From Portunus trituberculatus (taxonomy: Eukaryota; Arthropoda; Malacostraca; Decapoda; Portunidae), in NCBI RefSeq assembly GCF_017591435.1, contig NC_059301.1, positions 37,693,784 through 37,757,783 on the forward strand: DNA of 64,000 nucleotides. The letters run 5' to 3'. The notes beneath the pieces are model-generated. The model had not been told where the DNA came from. It was given only the letters and a program-made list of their open reading frames with translations, and did not search any database. A program made the translations under genes and the position numbers. Shown here one piece after another: positions 50,985-61,785 of the stretch; the first letter of the stretch is position 1, and every line of letters starts with the position of its first letter.

Positions 50985-51148
50985 AATTAGGGAGGCTGTG
51001 GCGTAGCGGATAAGGTAGTGAGCGTGGGATCGGGCAGACATCCACCCGTAGGTTCGAATCCCACCACGTACCGCCATTTGTCCAGTGGATTAAAGTTACC
51101 TACATGTCACCATGATACCCAGGTTCTAGGTGGTTGCAATAAAGTTTT
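50985..51148 (+). mobile_element. SINE2 copy 4, 3' truncated, best promoter boxes
   Basis: Plus-strand head with A box TGGCGTAGCGG near 50999 and a perfect B box GGTTCGAATCC near 51051. It continues into GTCACCATGATACCCAGGTT and stops near 51148, before the poly(A). These boxes show that SINE2 is derived from a tRNA-type Pol III gene. Confidence 0.78.
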
Positions 51149-51440
51149 CTTATGGTAGATAGAGAAGAAATACAGTTTTCCCCACAGAAGACAGAGAAAA
51201 AAAAATTTTCGTCATAGAAATTAGAAAATAAATAGGTTCAGTTTCCTCCGTAGAAGAGAGAGGAATGAATAACTTTCCTCATAAAAGATAGAGGAGAAAT
51301 AAGGTTTTTTTTCCATGGAAGATAACAAAAAATTAGTTTCTCGTAAAGATCTATAATCTATAGAGAAGAAATACATTCTAACCATTGGAGAGACAAAAAC
51401 GTTTCCCCATAGAAGACAAAATAAATAGTTTTCCCCATAG
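51149..51440. repeat. degenerate minisatellite, unit ~37 bp
   Basis: Seven or eight diverged units of the pattern TTTTCCCCATAGAAGACAGA followed by GAATAAATAG-like sequence. No gene. Confidence 0.7.
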
Positions 51441-51601
51441 AACGGTTGACATATGGAATGAATAAGGGAGGAAGTGGTTATGGCAGCTAATGTACACAAG
51501 TTTAAAGATAAATTGGATGCATTATAGTTATGGAGACAGGTCGTAATGAGCTTTGCTCGGACCCTGTGCAATACAACTAGGTAAATACAAGTAGGTAAAT
51601 A
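51441..51601 (+). mobile_element. LINE A family 3' end, 5' truncated
   Basis: Short stretch equivalent to the last part of element A (RVEAWNSLEV region in decayed form and the following GGAGACAGGTC...GCTC), ending with tail repeats CAACTAGGTAAATA and AAGTAGGTAAATA, then (AC)n. Confidence 0.7.
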
Positions 51602-51911
51602 TACACACACACACACACACACGCCCGGTAGCTCAGTGGTTAGAGCGCTGGCTTCACAAGCCAGAGGACCGGGGTTCGATTCCCCGGCCGGGTAGAGATA
51701 TTTGGGTGTGTCTCCTTTCACGTGTAGCCCCTGTTCACCTAGCAGTGAGTAGGTACGGGATGTATATCGAGGAGTTGTGACCTTGTTGTCCCAGTGTGTG
51801 GTGTGTGCCTGGTCTCAGGCCTATCCGAAGATCGGAAATAATGAGCTCTGAGCTCGTTCCGTAGGGTAACGTCTGGCTGTCTCGTCAGAGACTGCAGCAG
51901 ATCAAACAGTG

Positions 51912-51947
<36 letters not shown>
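51602..51947 (+). mobile_element. SINE1 copy flanked by (AC)n on both sides
   Basis: (AC)n 51602-51620, then a tRNA-like head with A box TAGCTCAGTGG, arm CTGGCTTCACAAGCCAG and B box GGTTCGATTCC, body to 51913, then (AC)n 51914-51947. It is highly similar to 33301-33590, with only scattered changes. Confidence 0.88.
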
Positions 51948-51949
<2 letters not shown>

Positions 51950-52434
51950 GTGGTCTTCGATAATGTGATCTCCCTGCCCCCTAATTACTACGTTCTTTAT
52001 TACTTCTTACAATAATCTTGTAGTGTATCACATCAAATTCAATAAGAACTACCAATAAAATGAATAATAGCAAAGTAACCACTGACATAAAAAAATCAAC
52101 GGACATTAGGCTATGATCATGGCAGCCCATCTTCCTTCCCAGGCTAACCTGCCTCCGTATTCATATTTAAATGTTATGGATAAATTCTGATTTAACTGGT
52201 ACTATAAAAACATTTCTACCTTAGACCGGCTTGTCTTAATTAATTCTCATTATAGAAAATATTACTTGTATGTAGCTTACGTACCTACTATAGCGAATGC
52301 ACTGGCCCTGCATAAGACAACTTGCAATTATATAATGATGCCTCTAGTATTTATCACCTTACTTTCTAATAAACCTGAAATGCATCGGAATATCAGCAAT
52401 AATAATAATAATGGTATAATAGTATATTACTTAC

Positions 52435-52587
52435 CCTGCTGTTGTGGTTAGGCGTAAAGTTGTACCGCTTGATGGCTCTAACCCATTCCCTTGACAATTC
52501 TTCATCTCTTGGGAAAGAAAATACAGCCACCTTAGGACCAGTGGGATAATTTCCTTTACATAGAGGTACACAGCACCTGCTGGGCAT
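52435..52587 (-). CDS. THAP-domain protein, first coding exon
   Basis: The ATG at 52587 begins MPSRCCVPLCKGNYP. KVAVFSFPRDEELSREWVRA and IKRYNFTPNHNSR follow, 51 codons, then a consensus donor GTAAGT at 52434-52429. The start MPxxC, the C-x3/4-C pair, the FSFP motif, the invariant Trp and the Pro near the end are those of a THAP zinc finger, a C2CH DNA-binding domain of about 80-90 residues. The C-x2-H half is expected in the next exon (the junction after N-S-R is phase 0), which I did not find between 52000 and 52428. It may be a host transcription-factor-like gene or a THAP-bearing transposase; the clean splice site favours a spliced gene. An upstream in-frame ATG at 52674 reads through MITE sequence. 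Confidence 0.7.
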
Positions 52588-52667
52588 GATGATATGTAAA
52601 GGACAGAACTGAGGAAGTATGAGATGACGTGAATACTGTAACACAAGGCCGAGACTGACGCACTTAA

Positions 52668-52980
52668 GGCACACACGAAGCGATTTTAGAAGCGCGACTT
52701 GAGAAGCGCGACTCCAAAGTCAATGCAAGTCTATTGACCAGGGATCTGCTGACCGCTTTGATACCGAATTATTAATAGATGAAATAGAAATAGCTTCCCG
52801 CGTCATTGGTGGGTGTTATGGCCAATGAGAGGGCAGTCCACGTGGATACAGTAGCGGGGATGGGGAGTATGACGGGGGAGGGGGTATGCTGTCGCTACAC
52901 CAGTCGCTGTGTGTGTGAGGTCAACCCAGAATCGCGCTTCTCAAGTAGCGCTTCTAAAATCGCTTCGTGTGTGGGGGGCC
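52668..52980. mobile_element. Harbinger-type MITE, 313 bp, with TAA duplication
   Basis: Inverted terminal repeats of about 45 bases: plus strand GGCACACACGAAGCGATTTT at 52668; minus strand GGCCCCCCACACACGAAGCG from 52980, both going on to TTTTAGAAGCGC and GAGAAGCGCGA. TAA stands directly outside both ends (52665-52667, 52981-52983). No coding. The GGCCC...CACACACG start and 3 bp TAA duplication fit PIF/Harbinger. It lies about 80 bases upstream of the THAP ATG. Confidence 0.85.
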
Positions 52981-53041
52981 TAACGGCAGACTCGGGCTGA
53001 GCGGCAGGCGGCAGCGCAACCGTTGTTATGACCGAGTAGCG

Positions 53042-53049
53042 TGACGTCA
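53042..53049. promoter_or_regulatory. CRE-like palindrome TGACGTCA
   Basis: A perfect CREB/ATF consensus about 455 bases upstream of the THAP start. A single 8-mer match is weak evidence. Two diverged ~38 bp repeats of the form ACGTCATCAAATTGAGCCA follow at 53108-53190; nothing else is seen in 52984-53229. Confidence 0.25.
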
Positions 53050-53229
53050 CTTTTGTATTCAAACGCTCAGGCCTTTAGAAGACGGCTGTGCCTCAACGCC
53101 AGGCTAAACACGTCATCGAAATGAACCATCCCAACACCAGGGTTCACACGTCATCAAATTGAGCCACGACAACACCATGGTTTACACATCAGCAAAAGGA
53201 ATGTCGACATGCGCTCTACAATCTTTTAC

Positions 53230-54765
53230 CAACATAAATAATTATTAGTGTGAATAACTAATAATACAAAAGGGATGCAATATTTCGGCAGAGAAAGAGG
53301 ATGAAGACAGTTAGTCAGAGGAGGGGAGCTGATGAGACGATAAGCTTTTGATTCCCTATCTAATAAAACTGTATGAGTGAACCCCCCCCCAGACATGCGA
53401 AGAGTACTCCACGGATAAGGCCCTTGTACAGAGTTAGGATTGGGAGGAGCTAGAAAAACTGGCGGAGACGCCGCAGTAACGCCAACCTTCATAGAAGCTG
53501 TTTTAGCGAGAGACGATATGTAAAATTTTCATTTAAGGTTATGAGTTAAGGACAGACCGATGATATTCTGTGTGGAAGAATGAGATAGTTGAGTGTCATT
53601 GAAGAAGAGGAGATAGTTGTCTATAAGGTTGTGTCTAGTTGATAGATGGAGGAATTGAGTTCTTGAGGGATTGAAAACTACTATGTTTTCTCTGCCCCAA
53701 TCAGAAATCTTAGATCAGAAGTCAGGTTGGTCGTCTCTGAAAAGACGTGGAAAAAATATAGGGTCGTATCATCAGTATAAGAGTGGATAGGACAGAAAGT
53801 TTAGTTAAGAAGGTCATTAATCAATACTAGAAAGAAAGTGGATGATAGGACAGAACCCTGAGGAAAACCACTATTAATAGATTTAGGAGAAGAACAGTGG
53901 CCGTCTACAACAGCTGCAATAGAACGGTCAGAAAGTAAACTTGAGATAAAGTTGCAGAGAGAAGGATAGAAACCGTAGGAGGGTAGTTTGGCAATCAAAA
54001 CTTTATGCCAGACTCTATCAAAAGCTTTTGATATGCCTAACTGGACAGCAAAACTTTTACCGAAATCTCTAAAAGCTATACTGGCGATCAGATACAAATT
54101 TGTGAAGTGACAGATGTTTAAGAATCTTCCTATTAAATGTAGATTAAAAAACGTAAGACAAGCAAGAAATTAATGCTATAGGACGGCAGTTTCAGGGATT
54201 AAAACAATCATACTTTTAAGGAACAAACTAAATGGAGGCAAACTTCCACCAAGAAAGAGAGGTAGAAGTCGATAGGCATAGTTGAAAGAGTTTGGTCAGG
54301 CAAGGTGCAAGCACGAAAGCACAGTTTTGAGAGTAATATAAGGTCCATAAGCCTTCCGAGGGTTTAGGCCAGCGAGGGCATGGAAAACATTACGAAGAAT
54401 TTTGATTTAAGATGTGAAACAGTCAGAGGGAGGAGAAGAGGGAGGGACAAGCGCAAAATCATCCAAGGTAGAGTTTTCAGCAAAGGTTTGAAAGAACAGT
54501 TCAGCTTTAAAAACAGATGAGATGACAGTGGTGCCATCAGGATGAAATAAAGGAGTGAAAGATGAAGAAGTAAGTTATTGGGGATGTTTTTGGCCAGATG
54601 CTAGAAGTCAGAAAGGGAGTTAGAGTTTGAAAAATTTTGACATTTTCCTTTTATGAAGGAGTGTTTTGCAAGTTCAAGAACAGACTTGGCATAATTCCGA
54701 GCAGAAATATAAAGTGCATGAGATTCAGGAAATGGAAGGCTCAAGTACCTTTCGTGGGAAGCCTG
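53230..54765 (-). pseudogene. LINE H (sister of G), reverse transcriptase fragment
   Basis: Minus-strand RT pieces: broken palm entry near 54350, FGKSFAVQLGISKAFDRVWH near 54060 (the Asp of the usual LDIS block reads Gly), SINSGFPQGSVLSSTFFLVL near 53880, a YADD-like YTDDT near 53775, and the C-terminal AYRLISSPPLTNCLHPLSL near 53320. The element is closely related to G, from which it differs by scattered changes and small gaps. The endonuclease is absent above 54765, so it is 5' truncated. Several frameshifts. Confidence 0.8.
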
Positions 54766-54837
54766 TCTATCATCGTGATCATGTGTATATATATGTGGAA
54801 GTGTACGTTTGTGTTTATTATTTATTAGTTTTTTTTC

Positions 54838-55042
54838 TTATGTTCTGGCCTATAGCGCCTATAGCTTTCCGTGAAGAGTATGTAAAGCACTGTTCAGCTT
54901 CCACCTTTTAGTGGCGTAGGCAATTTTATTTATAGTGGTACCCATATTAGGGATCAAATCACCATCCAAGCGTATCTTTGGTGTAACCACGTAGAACCTG
55001 GGTGTAATGGTGACAATTATGTTTTTTTAAAGCACTTAAGAA

Positions 55043-55095
<53 letters not shown>
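54838..55095 (-). mobile_element. SINE2 copy 3 (5' truncated) and (TG)n array
   Basis: The body GGCCTATAGCGCCTATAGC to GTAACCACGTAGAACCTGGG is on the plus strand, with the tail-side T-run at 54830-54838. The head is lost at about 55030, where a (TG)n run (55046-55095) begins. Confidence 0.72.
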
Positions 55096-55097
<2 letters not shown>

Positions 55098-55294
55098 TTG
55101 TATTTACCTATTTGTGTATTACAGGGCCCGAGCTAAGCTCTCTGTGTCCTGTCTCCTTGTCCATTCCTGTCATATCTCTCTTTCATCTGATTGACACACA
55201 CGCATCAACGACATCACTGCTCAGTTTATTCCACTTATCAATGCTACGATGCGGAAACTGTATTTTCTCACGTCATTTAGACAGATGTCCTTTA

Positions 55295-56740
55295 TTAGCT
55301 TTTTCCATGTCCTCGGAGATGATTACTTGTGGTCACCTTTATCAACTCTCTATCCAGTATGTCAATCTTGTTCACCAATTTATACATAGTTATCATGTCT
55401 CCTCTTGTTCTTCTCTCTTCTAATGTGGTCAGCCCCAGCTTCCTCAGTCTTTCCTCATAGTCTAACTCCTGAGTCCTGGTACCATCCTTGTTGCCAGCCT
55501 CTGTACCCTTTCTACCTTCTTCACATTTTTCTTCATATGCGGTGACCAGACACATGCTGCATATTCTAACTGGGGTCTTATTAAGGTACATAATATCTTC
55601 TTCATCATTCCTTCATCTAGGTAGTGGAATGCAAGGCCAATATTTTGAAGCATGTTGTATGTTTTCCAAAAATCTTGTTAATGTGTTTCTCCGGTGACAA
55701 AGTGTTTTGCACGGTTACTCCTAAGTCTTTCTCCTCATTGGTCTCTTTAATTTTCTCATCACCCAGCCTGTAATCCCAGTTTGGTCTGTATCTACTTCTT
55801 CCCATTTTCATAACATGGGTCTTGTCTATATTAAATTCCATCTGCCACTCTTACTCCACTCATATATTTTATCAAGATCTTCCTGTAACTTGTTACAATC
55901 TTCCACATTCTTTACTCTCCTCATAATTTTAGTATCGTCCGCAAACATGTTCATGTAACTGTCAATTCCTACTGGCATATCATTAACATAAATCAAAAAC
56001 ATGATGGGACCCAGCACTGACCCTTGTGGAACTCCACTGGTTACCTTCTTCCACTCGGACTTCCTTCCTCTCACCACTGTTCTCATTTCTCTTCCCATTA
56101 AGTAATTTTCCATCCATTTTGCTAGTTTATCATTTACTCCTCCAATCATCTTTAGTTTCCACATCAGTCTATTGTGTGGTACTTTATCAAAGGCCTTTCT
56201 CAAGTCCAGGTAGATAGCATCCACCCATCCCTCTCTATGTTGTAGTATGTCAGTCACTCTTGAATAAAAACATAATAAATTGGATACACACGATCTTCCT
56301 TTTCTGAAACCAAACTGCCTTTCACTCAGAATGTTTTCACTTTCTAGATACTCACTCCACTTAGCTTTAATTACTTCTTCACATACCTTGCACAATATAC
56401 TAGTCAACGATACTGGTCTATAATTTAGCGGTTCCATTCTACTACCATTCTTATATATAGGCACAATGTCAGCTCTTTTCCACTCTTTCGGGACTAATCC
56501 TGTTCGTATGGAGGTTTCCACAATATCAAATATGGGGTTCAACAATTGATCCTTACATTCATTTAGCAACCTCCCAGATATGCCATCAGGCCCCATTGAT
56601 TTATTAATATCCAGATTGCTTATAATTTTCCTTACATCTTCCTTAGTAACCATGATGTCCTGCATTTGCTTTATTTCCGTAGGCCTTCCTCCCATAAAAT
56701 GCTCCTCCTTTGTAAACACTTTGCAAAAGTTGTCGTTCAA
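55295..56740 (-). pseudogene. LINE C reverse transcriptase
   Basis: A 304-codon frame (56740-55826) carries the whole palm: LDINKSMGPDGISGRLLNEC, PLNYRPVSLTSILCKVCEEV, ERQFGFRKGRSCVSNLLCFY, AIYLDLRKAFDKVPHNRLMW, SGVPQGSVLGPIMFLIYVND and MFADDTKIMRR (55940). A shift near 55845 leads to the thumb (MEFNIDKTHVMKMGRSRY), then LIRPQLEYAACVWSPH and YEERLRKLGLTTLEERRTRG in further frames. All catalytic Asp are present. About three shifts disable it. Confidence 0.9.
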
Positions 56741-56824
56741 AATTTCAGCTATATCTCCAGCATCTTCATATACTTCTTCCCGTTTTTACCTTTTCTATTG
56801 CCTCCCTTTTATTTAGTTTTCCAT

Positions 56825-57745
56825 TTATGAATTTGTAAAACATTTTGGGTCACTATCACAGTTTTCCACCACCCTCTGTTCATATTCCTTCTGTGCTGTT
56901 CTCCTTACTTCAACATATCTATTCCTTGCTGTTTTGTAAACTTCTCTTGATAATACATCACTGTTTTTCTTAAGTTTCTTCCATGCCTTTTCTTTGTTCT
57001 TTTTTGCTTCTTCACAATTTCTATTAAACCACTGTTTATTATTTAAAGTCCTCTTTCTGTAATATGGCACAAACTTTTTCACAGCAGAGTTATACAAATC
57101 CATAAATTTATCGTATTTCAATTGCATATCCCTTTCCTGGTATACCACGGACCAGTCAATTTCATTAAAGAACTCCCTTATATGGTTATAATTTGCCCTA
57201 GTATAATTTAATTTTTCCTCCCTGCGTTCCACAATCTTATTCGTGCTTAATTCTGTATCCAGCTCAAAGCTTAGGACATCATGATCGCTTTTCCCCAAGG
57301 GACTTTCATGTTCAATTTCCTCTTTTAGAGAGATTCCCCTGGTAAATACCAAATCCAACCTTGCTGCAACATCTTGTCCCCTGCACCTTGTTGGTGATCT
57401 CACCCACTGTGTCATCAAGTTATTTGTTGCTACCTTTAACAATTCTTCTGCCCACTCACCACCATTCACCACTTCGTAGTCTTCCCACACTATTTCTTTG
57501 CAATTAAAGTCTCCAACTATCATCACTCTATCCTTTCTGATGAGTTCTTGCTTCATTCTGTCTAGAGTATTTCTCATCACCATTTGGTACTGTTCATATT
57601 CCCAAGCACTGGTTCTGGGTGGTATGTATACTGTTATAATATTAATGTCCCTCTTGCCATCTGTTATAAGCATACTTATCACTTCCTCATTTCTCTTACT
57701 ATAGTTCACCTCCTTCACTATCAGATCTTCCTTAGTAAGAACCAT
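56825..57745 (-). pseudogene. LINE C endonuclease and linker
   Basis: 306 open codons. INIITVYIPPRTSAWEYEQY, then RVMIVGDFNCKEIVWEDYEV (GDFN block), DVAARLDLVFTRGISLKEEI, ESPLGKSDHDVLSFEL (SDH block). The linker reads LNYTRANYNHIREFFNEIDW and NKQWFNRNCEEAKKNKEKAW. The catalytic Asp, Asn and His residues visible are intact. A frameshift near 56780 separates it from the RT. Confidence 0.85.
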
Positions 57746-57818
57746 TATACCACCACCTCCTTTATTTTTCTATCATTTCTCCATACTTTGTAGTGTTTTA
57801 CAACAAACCAGTCTAGCT

Positions 57819-58421
57819 TTATTTCGGCCTTAGCTTTGTTTCCACTACACACATTATGTCCGGTTCGTTATTTCTTAGGTAATCCATACATTCTAGCCTC
57901 TTAGACAGAAATCCATCTATGTTCGTGTAAGTCACTTTTATTCCATTCCTAGTCTCATTCTTCCATGTAATGCCTATTCCGTCTGTTTTATCCACCACTT
58001 CTTTAGCCTCCCATTTCTCATCCTCCAAAAACTTGGTCTTTTCCTCCTCTGTTCTTTCGTCATTCCTCTCCTTCACTTCAGTTACAAGCTCCTTCATTTT
58101 CATTCTCTCATCTTGTGACATATTTCTTCTTATGTAAATTGTTTTGGTTTCCTCAGAGTCCTTAAGTTTCCAAGCCCTCCTCAACAAGGCCTCCGCTGCC
58201 ACCTGAGACTTTAATTTCAATTTTAATGGTCTATTCTTGCCTTCCTCAAAAGCTCCCAATCTCACACTTTCTTCTACCTCAGCATATAGGTCCTCTTCTT
58301 CCACAGAGATCTTGTTCAGTAAAGACTTAATCTTGTCATTTTCCTTATCCCTCCTGTCCTGCCAGTTCCTGTTAGTTTCCTCCCCAATCCTATTATGATC
58401 ACACATTTTTCTTTTCAGCAA
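57819..58421 (-). pseudogene. LINE C RNA-binding domain joined in frame to the endonuclease start
   Basis: One open frame of 200 codons. Its RRM part reads EVEESVRLGAFEEGKNRPLK, LKLKSQVAAEALLRRAWKLK and TIYIRRNMSQDERMKMKELV. It goes on without a stop through a charged linker to VTYTNIDGFLSKRLECMDYL and EPDIMCVVETKLRPK, the first strands of the AP endonuclease with its catalytic Glu. So in this family the RNA-binding domain and ORF2 appear to be one protein, not two ORFs. The frame ends at 57819; the endonuclease continues at 57745 after a shift. Confidence 0.8.
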
Positions 58422-58574
58422 TATCTCTCACCACATACTCATTTTCCTTTAGTGCCTTTACCATTTCCCTCTGCGTAATCCCTTTATTTTCCTCTTCCTG
58501 CTTTTTTACTATCTCCCTAAACGACCTTTGTACCTCCTGATGTTCATGGTTCACTTCTTTCATCCTGGTATCAA

Positions 58575-58961
58575 TTAGATTAAGGCATTCCTCTTCCTCA
58601 AGTCCCCTTCGGATATTTTTATCTCCATTTCCATGAGTTTAGCCTTCATCTCTTCACATTGTTTCCTTAGTTGTTGGTTTTCTTTCTCCATCTCTACTTT
58701 TTCCTTCAATAGCTCTTTATTCGCTAGCGTTAACAAATAGATCTCTTTTTTGAACGAATCATTCTCGGCTAGAACTCTATCCAGTTTTTCTTCTATTGAC
58801 AAAATGTTTAGGAACTTACTTTCCAGTGCCTGGATTCTTGCATCCATATCAAGTTTCTGCAGTCCTTTTGGCGTAGTAATAAAACCTTCAAAGTCTCTAG
58901 TTTGCCTGGACGCCATTTTTGTTGTTGTCAGCTGATTACGGCCAGAACAATCACCGTCCAC
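58575..58961 (-). pseudogene. LINE C ORF1, coiled-coil N-terminus
   Basis: Open frame of 128 codons; MASRQTRDFEGFITTPKGLQ at 58916 is a good start, with MDGDCSGRNQ upstream. Then comes a coiled coil: RIQALESKFLNILSIEEKLD, ENDSFKKEIYLLTLANKELL, KVEMEKENQQLRKQCEEMKA. It ends LRKRNALI, shifted from the next frame. The predicted role is oligomerisation of the RNA-binding protein. 58422-58574 continues the coil in broken frames. Confidence 0.72.
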
Positions 58962-59145
58962 ACTCCTCTCTCAGGGATCACTCTCCATATCACTCTTTCA
59001 ACACTAAGAGACAGTAGGACATTAACGGACACTAACTTAGAGTTACCCGGGCCCTGTAATACCATAGGTATTTTCTTTCTTCCGTCCGCAGCCGAGACGA
59101 GCCGTCCTCTCTAAGATAGCTTTTAAACAAATCCAATGGAAGTCT

Positions 59146-59987
59146 TTAAATACCAAAATTTATAAGTTTCCTCAGGAGTATTTTATGACATAATGAATCA
59201 AATGCTTTAGATAGGTCTAAAAAAACTTCAATTACATAATGTTTTTCTTCTAAGTAACGGTAGACATTAGAAAAATTGCAAAATAGCTGATTCAGTTGAA
59301 CGACCAGATCTGAAGCCATGCTGACAATCAGTGAATAATCTATTTTCCTCAATGAATTTTACAAGTCGGGTGGATATGACATTTTCGAACACCTTACTAA
59401 ATGCGGGAAGAACCGATATAGCTCTGTAGTTGCTGACGTTATTTCTATTACCAGATTTGAATAATGGCACTACTTTAGTTCTTTTTTAATTTGTCAGGAA
59501 AAGCTCCTCTTTTAAATGTAAGGTTAATTATGTGAGATAACGGTAAGGAGATATGGTTGGCAGTGTATCTTAAAATTAAAGGAGGGATTTCATCATACCC
59601 AGACGATGACTTTTTTAACACCTTAAGGTAGTTCTCTATTTCTGATTCTGAAACTGGTGACAAATAAAGAGAATAATTAGGAGCATTGTTCAAATATTTC
59701 ATAAATTCATCTCCTACATCATCATGGCTCTGACACCCTGCTTTCAAAAAATAGTCATTAAATTTATTAGGAATATCAACGCAATTAGGTAAATCAAGGG
59801 TTGTATCATTATTTTTTGATCTGCCGAGAATTTTATTTATGGACCTCCAACGAGATTTAGGATTGCCTTGGTTATTAATTAGTTGGTTCTGGTTGTATTT
59901 CTTTTTGGCCGTTTTTAACAATGAAACCAATTTATTTCTGTATATTCTATAGTGCTCCTTAAAGATTAAAGGCCATTTGTATGCCAA
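59146..59987 (-). pseudogene. LINE K reverse transcriptase, partial
   Basis: Frames in order: 59987-59475 with NPKSRWRSINKILGRSKNND, SSSGYDEIPPLILRYTANHI and KRGAFPDKLKKN; a shift in an A-run near 59480; 59470-59267 with VMPLFKSGNRNNVSNYRAI-type sequence and DCQHGFRSGRSTESAILQFF; and 59352-59146 with IEVFLDLSKAFDSLCHKILL. The palm F/YADD box and everything after are missing because the element stops at about 59146. Confidence 0.82.
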
Positions 59988-60057
59988 TTTTTCAAGTCTG
60001 TTTTTTTCCCTGATGCAGTTCTTCAGACCTTGTGTTATGTGTGGGCTACGCTCCTTT

Positions 60058-61165
60058 TTAAAATTTAACTAAAGATTTTTCAAAGTAATATTTAAATCGA
60101 TCATAAAATAAATTATATACATTGTTTGGACATGTACAAGCTGTAACATCTGACCAGTTAATTTTTGAAAGCATATTACAAAATGTGTCTATCGAGTCGT
60201 AGTTTAATATTCTTTTCGTAATGTATATAGGATTGTAAACGACAGATTGGTTACATGCAAATACTGAGATAACGGGGTAGTGGTCAGTTATATCAGTTTT
60301 AAGTACGCAGTTGCTTACATTGTTTTCTATGTGTGAAACCCAGATTTGATCTATTAATGTGGATGAAGTGTCTGCTACACGTGTTGGTAATGTTGTGGTG
60401 GGAAATAATGAATAACTGTACATAATATTAAGGAATTCCTGCACATTATCAGTATTTTTTTTTACGAGATCTAAATTTAGGTCACCAAAAATGAATACGT
60501 TATTGTAATTTTTATCTTTTATAATATCTAGAATTTCAGTCAGTGTATTACAGAAATCGTTTACATTACTTTGAGGTGGTCTGTAGACACAAATAAACAA
60601 GTATGTATTTTCATTAAATTTGGCTTCAATTCCTAAGGTTTCAATGAATGGTTCAAGTCGAAAAAGTTCAATAACCATTGAAGATTTGTATTTACTTGCG
60701 ATATAAATGGCCACTCCCCCACCATATCTATTTATATTATTAGTGAACATTTCGTAGTGTGGTAGCATATACAATGGCGAGATATCAGCATCTAGTCTGG
60801 TTTCTGTGAAACCTAATACATCAAAATCTATGTTACAAGAAAGGACGGAGTCGACGAAATATTGAAAGTTGGTAGACATAGACCTAATATTCAATGTCAG
60901 TAAATTAATTACAGCACTTTCTTGCAATAAAGGAAGGCAGTCTAGAAAAATATATTTTGATTTAGGGAAGTTCACATTTCTCAATCTTAAGTAAAACTGG
61001 TTAACATCAAGATTATTATTATAATTATCGTCTTGTACTGAAAATGGAGCAAAGTATTCATATAATTCTTCTCTTGGTGCATTATTCAAATTACTAAATT
61101 CCGATAGGTCTTCACTATTAATTGTTGCAAACGGAAAAATAGAAGGATCTATTTCTTGAGTTGTA
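60058..61165 (-). CDS. LINE K AP-endonuclease domain (ORF2 N-terminus)
   Basis: Open frame with its first plain Met at 61089 (MNNAPREELYEYFAP), but open upstream through TQEIDPSIFPFATINSEDL into the triplet array. Endonuclease blocks: VINLLTLNIRSMSTNFQYF (Asn), VLGFTETRLDADISPLY (Glu), GGGVAIYIASKYKSS, ICVYRPPQSNVNDFCN, NVFIFGDLNLDLVKKN (GDxN), SSTLIDQIWVSH and KTDITDHYPVISVF (DH block, T for S). Residues look intact. The frame ends at 60058, where a shift leads to the linker. It nicks DNA for retrotransposition. Confidence 0.8.
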
Positions 61166-61751
61166 GTAGTAGTAGTAGTAGTAGTAGTAATAGAAGTAGT
61201 AGTAGTATCAACAGTAGCAGTGTTAGTAGAAGTGGTATCAACAGTAGCAGTGTTAGTAGTAGAAGTAGTAGTATGAATGAAGACAGTAATAGCTGTAACA
61301 GCAGTAGTAATAATAGTGATAATCTACTTGAATGAATAATATTAGTTAGAATAGTAGTAGTGTCAGCAGTTGTAGTAGTAGTATCAACATTAGCAGTGTT
61401 AGTATTAGTAGAAATAGTAGTATGAATGATGACAGTAATAACAGTAACAGTAATAACGATAGTAGGAGTAGTAAATATCGTAATAACAATAGCACTCGCT
61501 GTAATAAAAGTGGTAGCAACAATAACAGTAGTAATAATAACAGTAGCAAAAGCTGTAACAATTATAGAAATAGCAGCAGTAATAATAGAAATATTATAAT
61601 TATAGTAGCTAGCAATGACAGTAACAATGGAAGTAGTAGTAGCAGTGGCAGCAGCATAATAACAGGGACCAGTAGAGCTTGTAGTGGTACTAACAATCGT
61701 AAAAAGTAACAATATTAATAATAGTAGAAATATCATAATTATAACAATAGC

Positions 61752-61785
<34 letters not shown>

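Larger units (their letters stand above)
55097..59060 (-). mobile_element. LINE C (family A), near full length
   Basis: Minus-strand LINE with a 5' leader (59060-58962), ORF1 coiled coil, RRM domain, endonuclease, RT and 3' end at about 55097. Tail-type sequence TAATACACAAATAGGTAAAT lies next to (TG)n. It is the best-preserved member of the family in the window: long frames remain for every domain. About six frameshifts are needed to join them. Confidence 0.88.

Noticed and set aside
51621..51693. possible functional tRNA-Val(CAC) gene
   Set aside because: The D, anticodon and T arms look good, but acceptor strands pair only with an offset, and a fixed 220-base body shared with 33301-33590 follows. 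It is a SINE head.
52590..52676. longer THAP protein starting at 52674 (MCLKCVSLGL...)
   Set aside because: The extension runs into the MITE end; THAP domains begin at or near the M-P-x-x-C Met, so 52587 is the better start.
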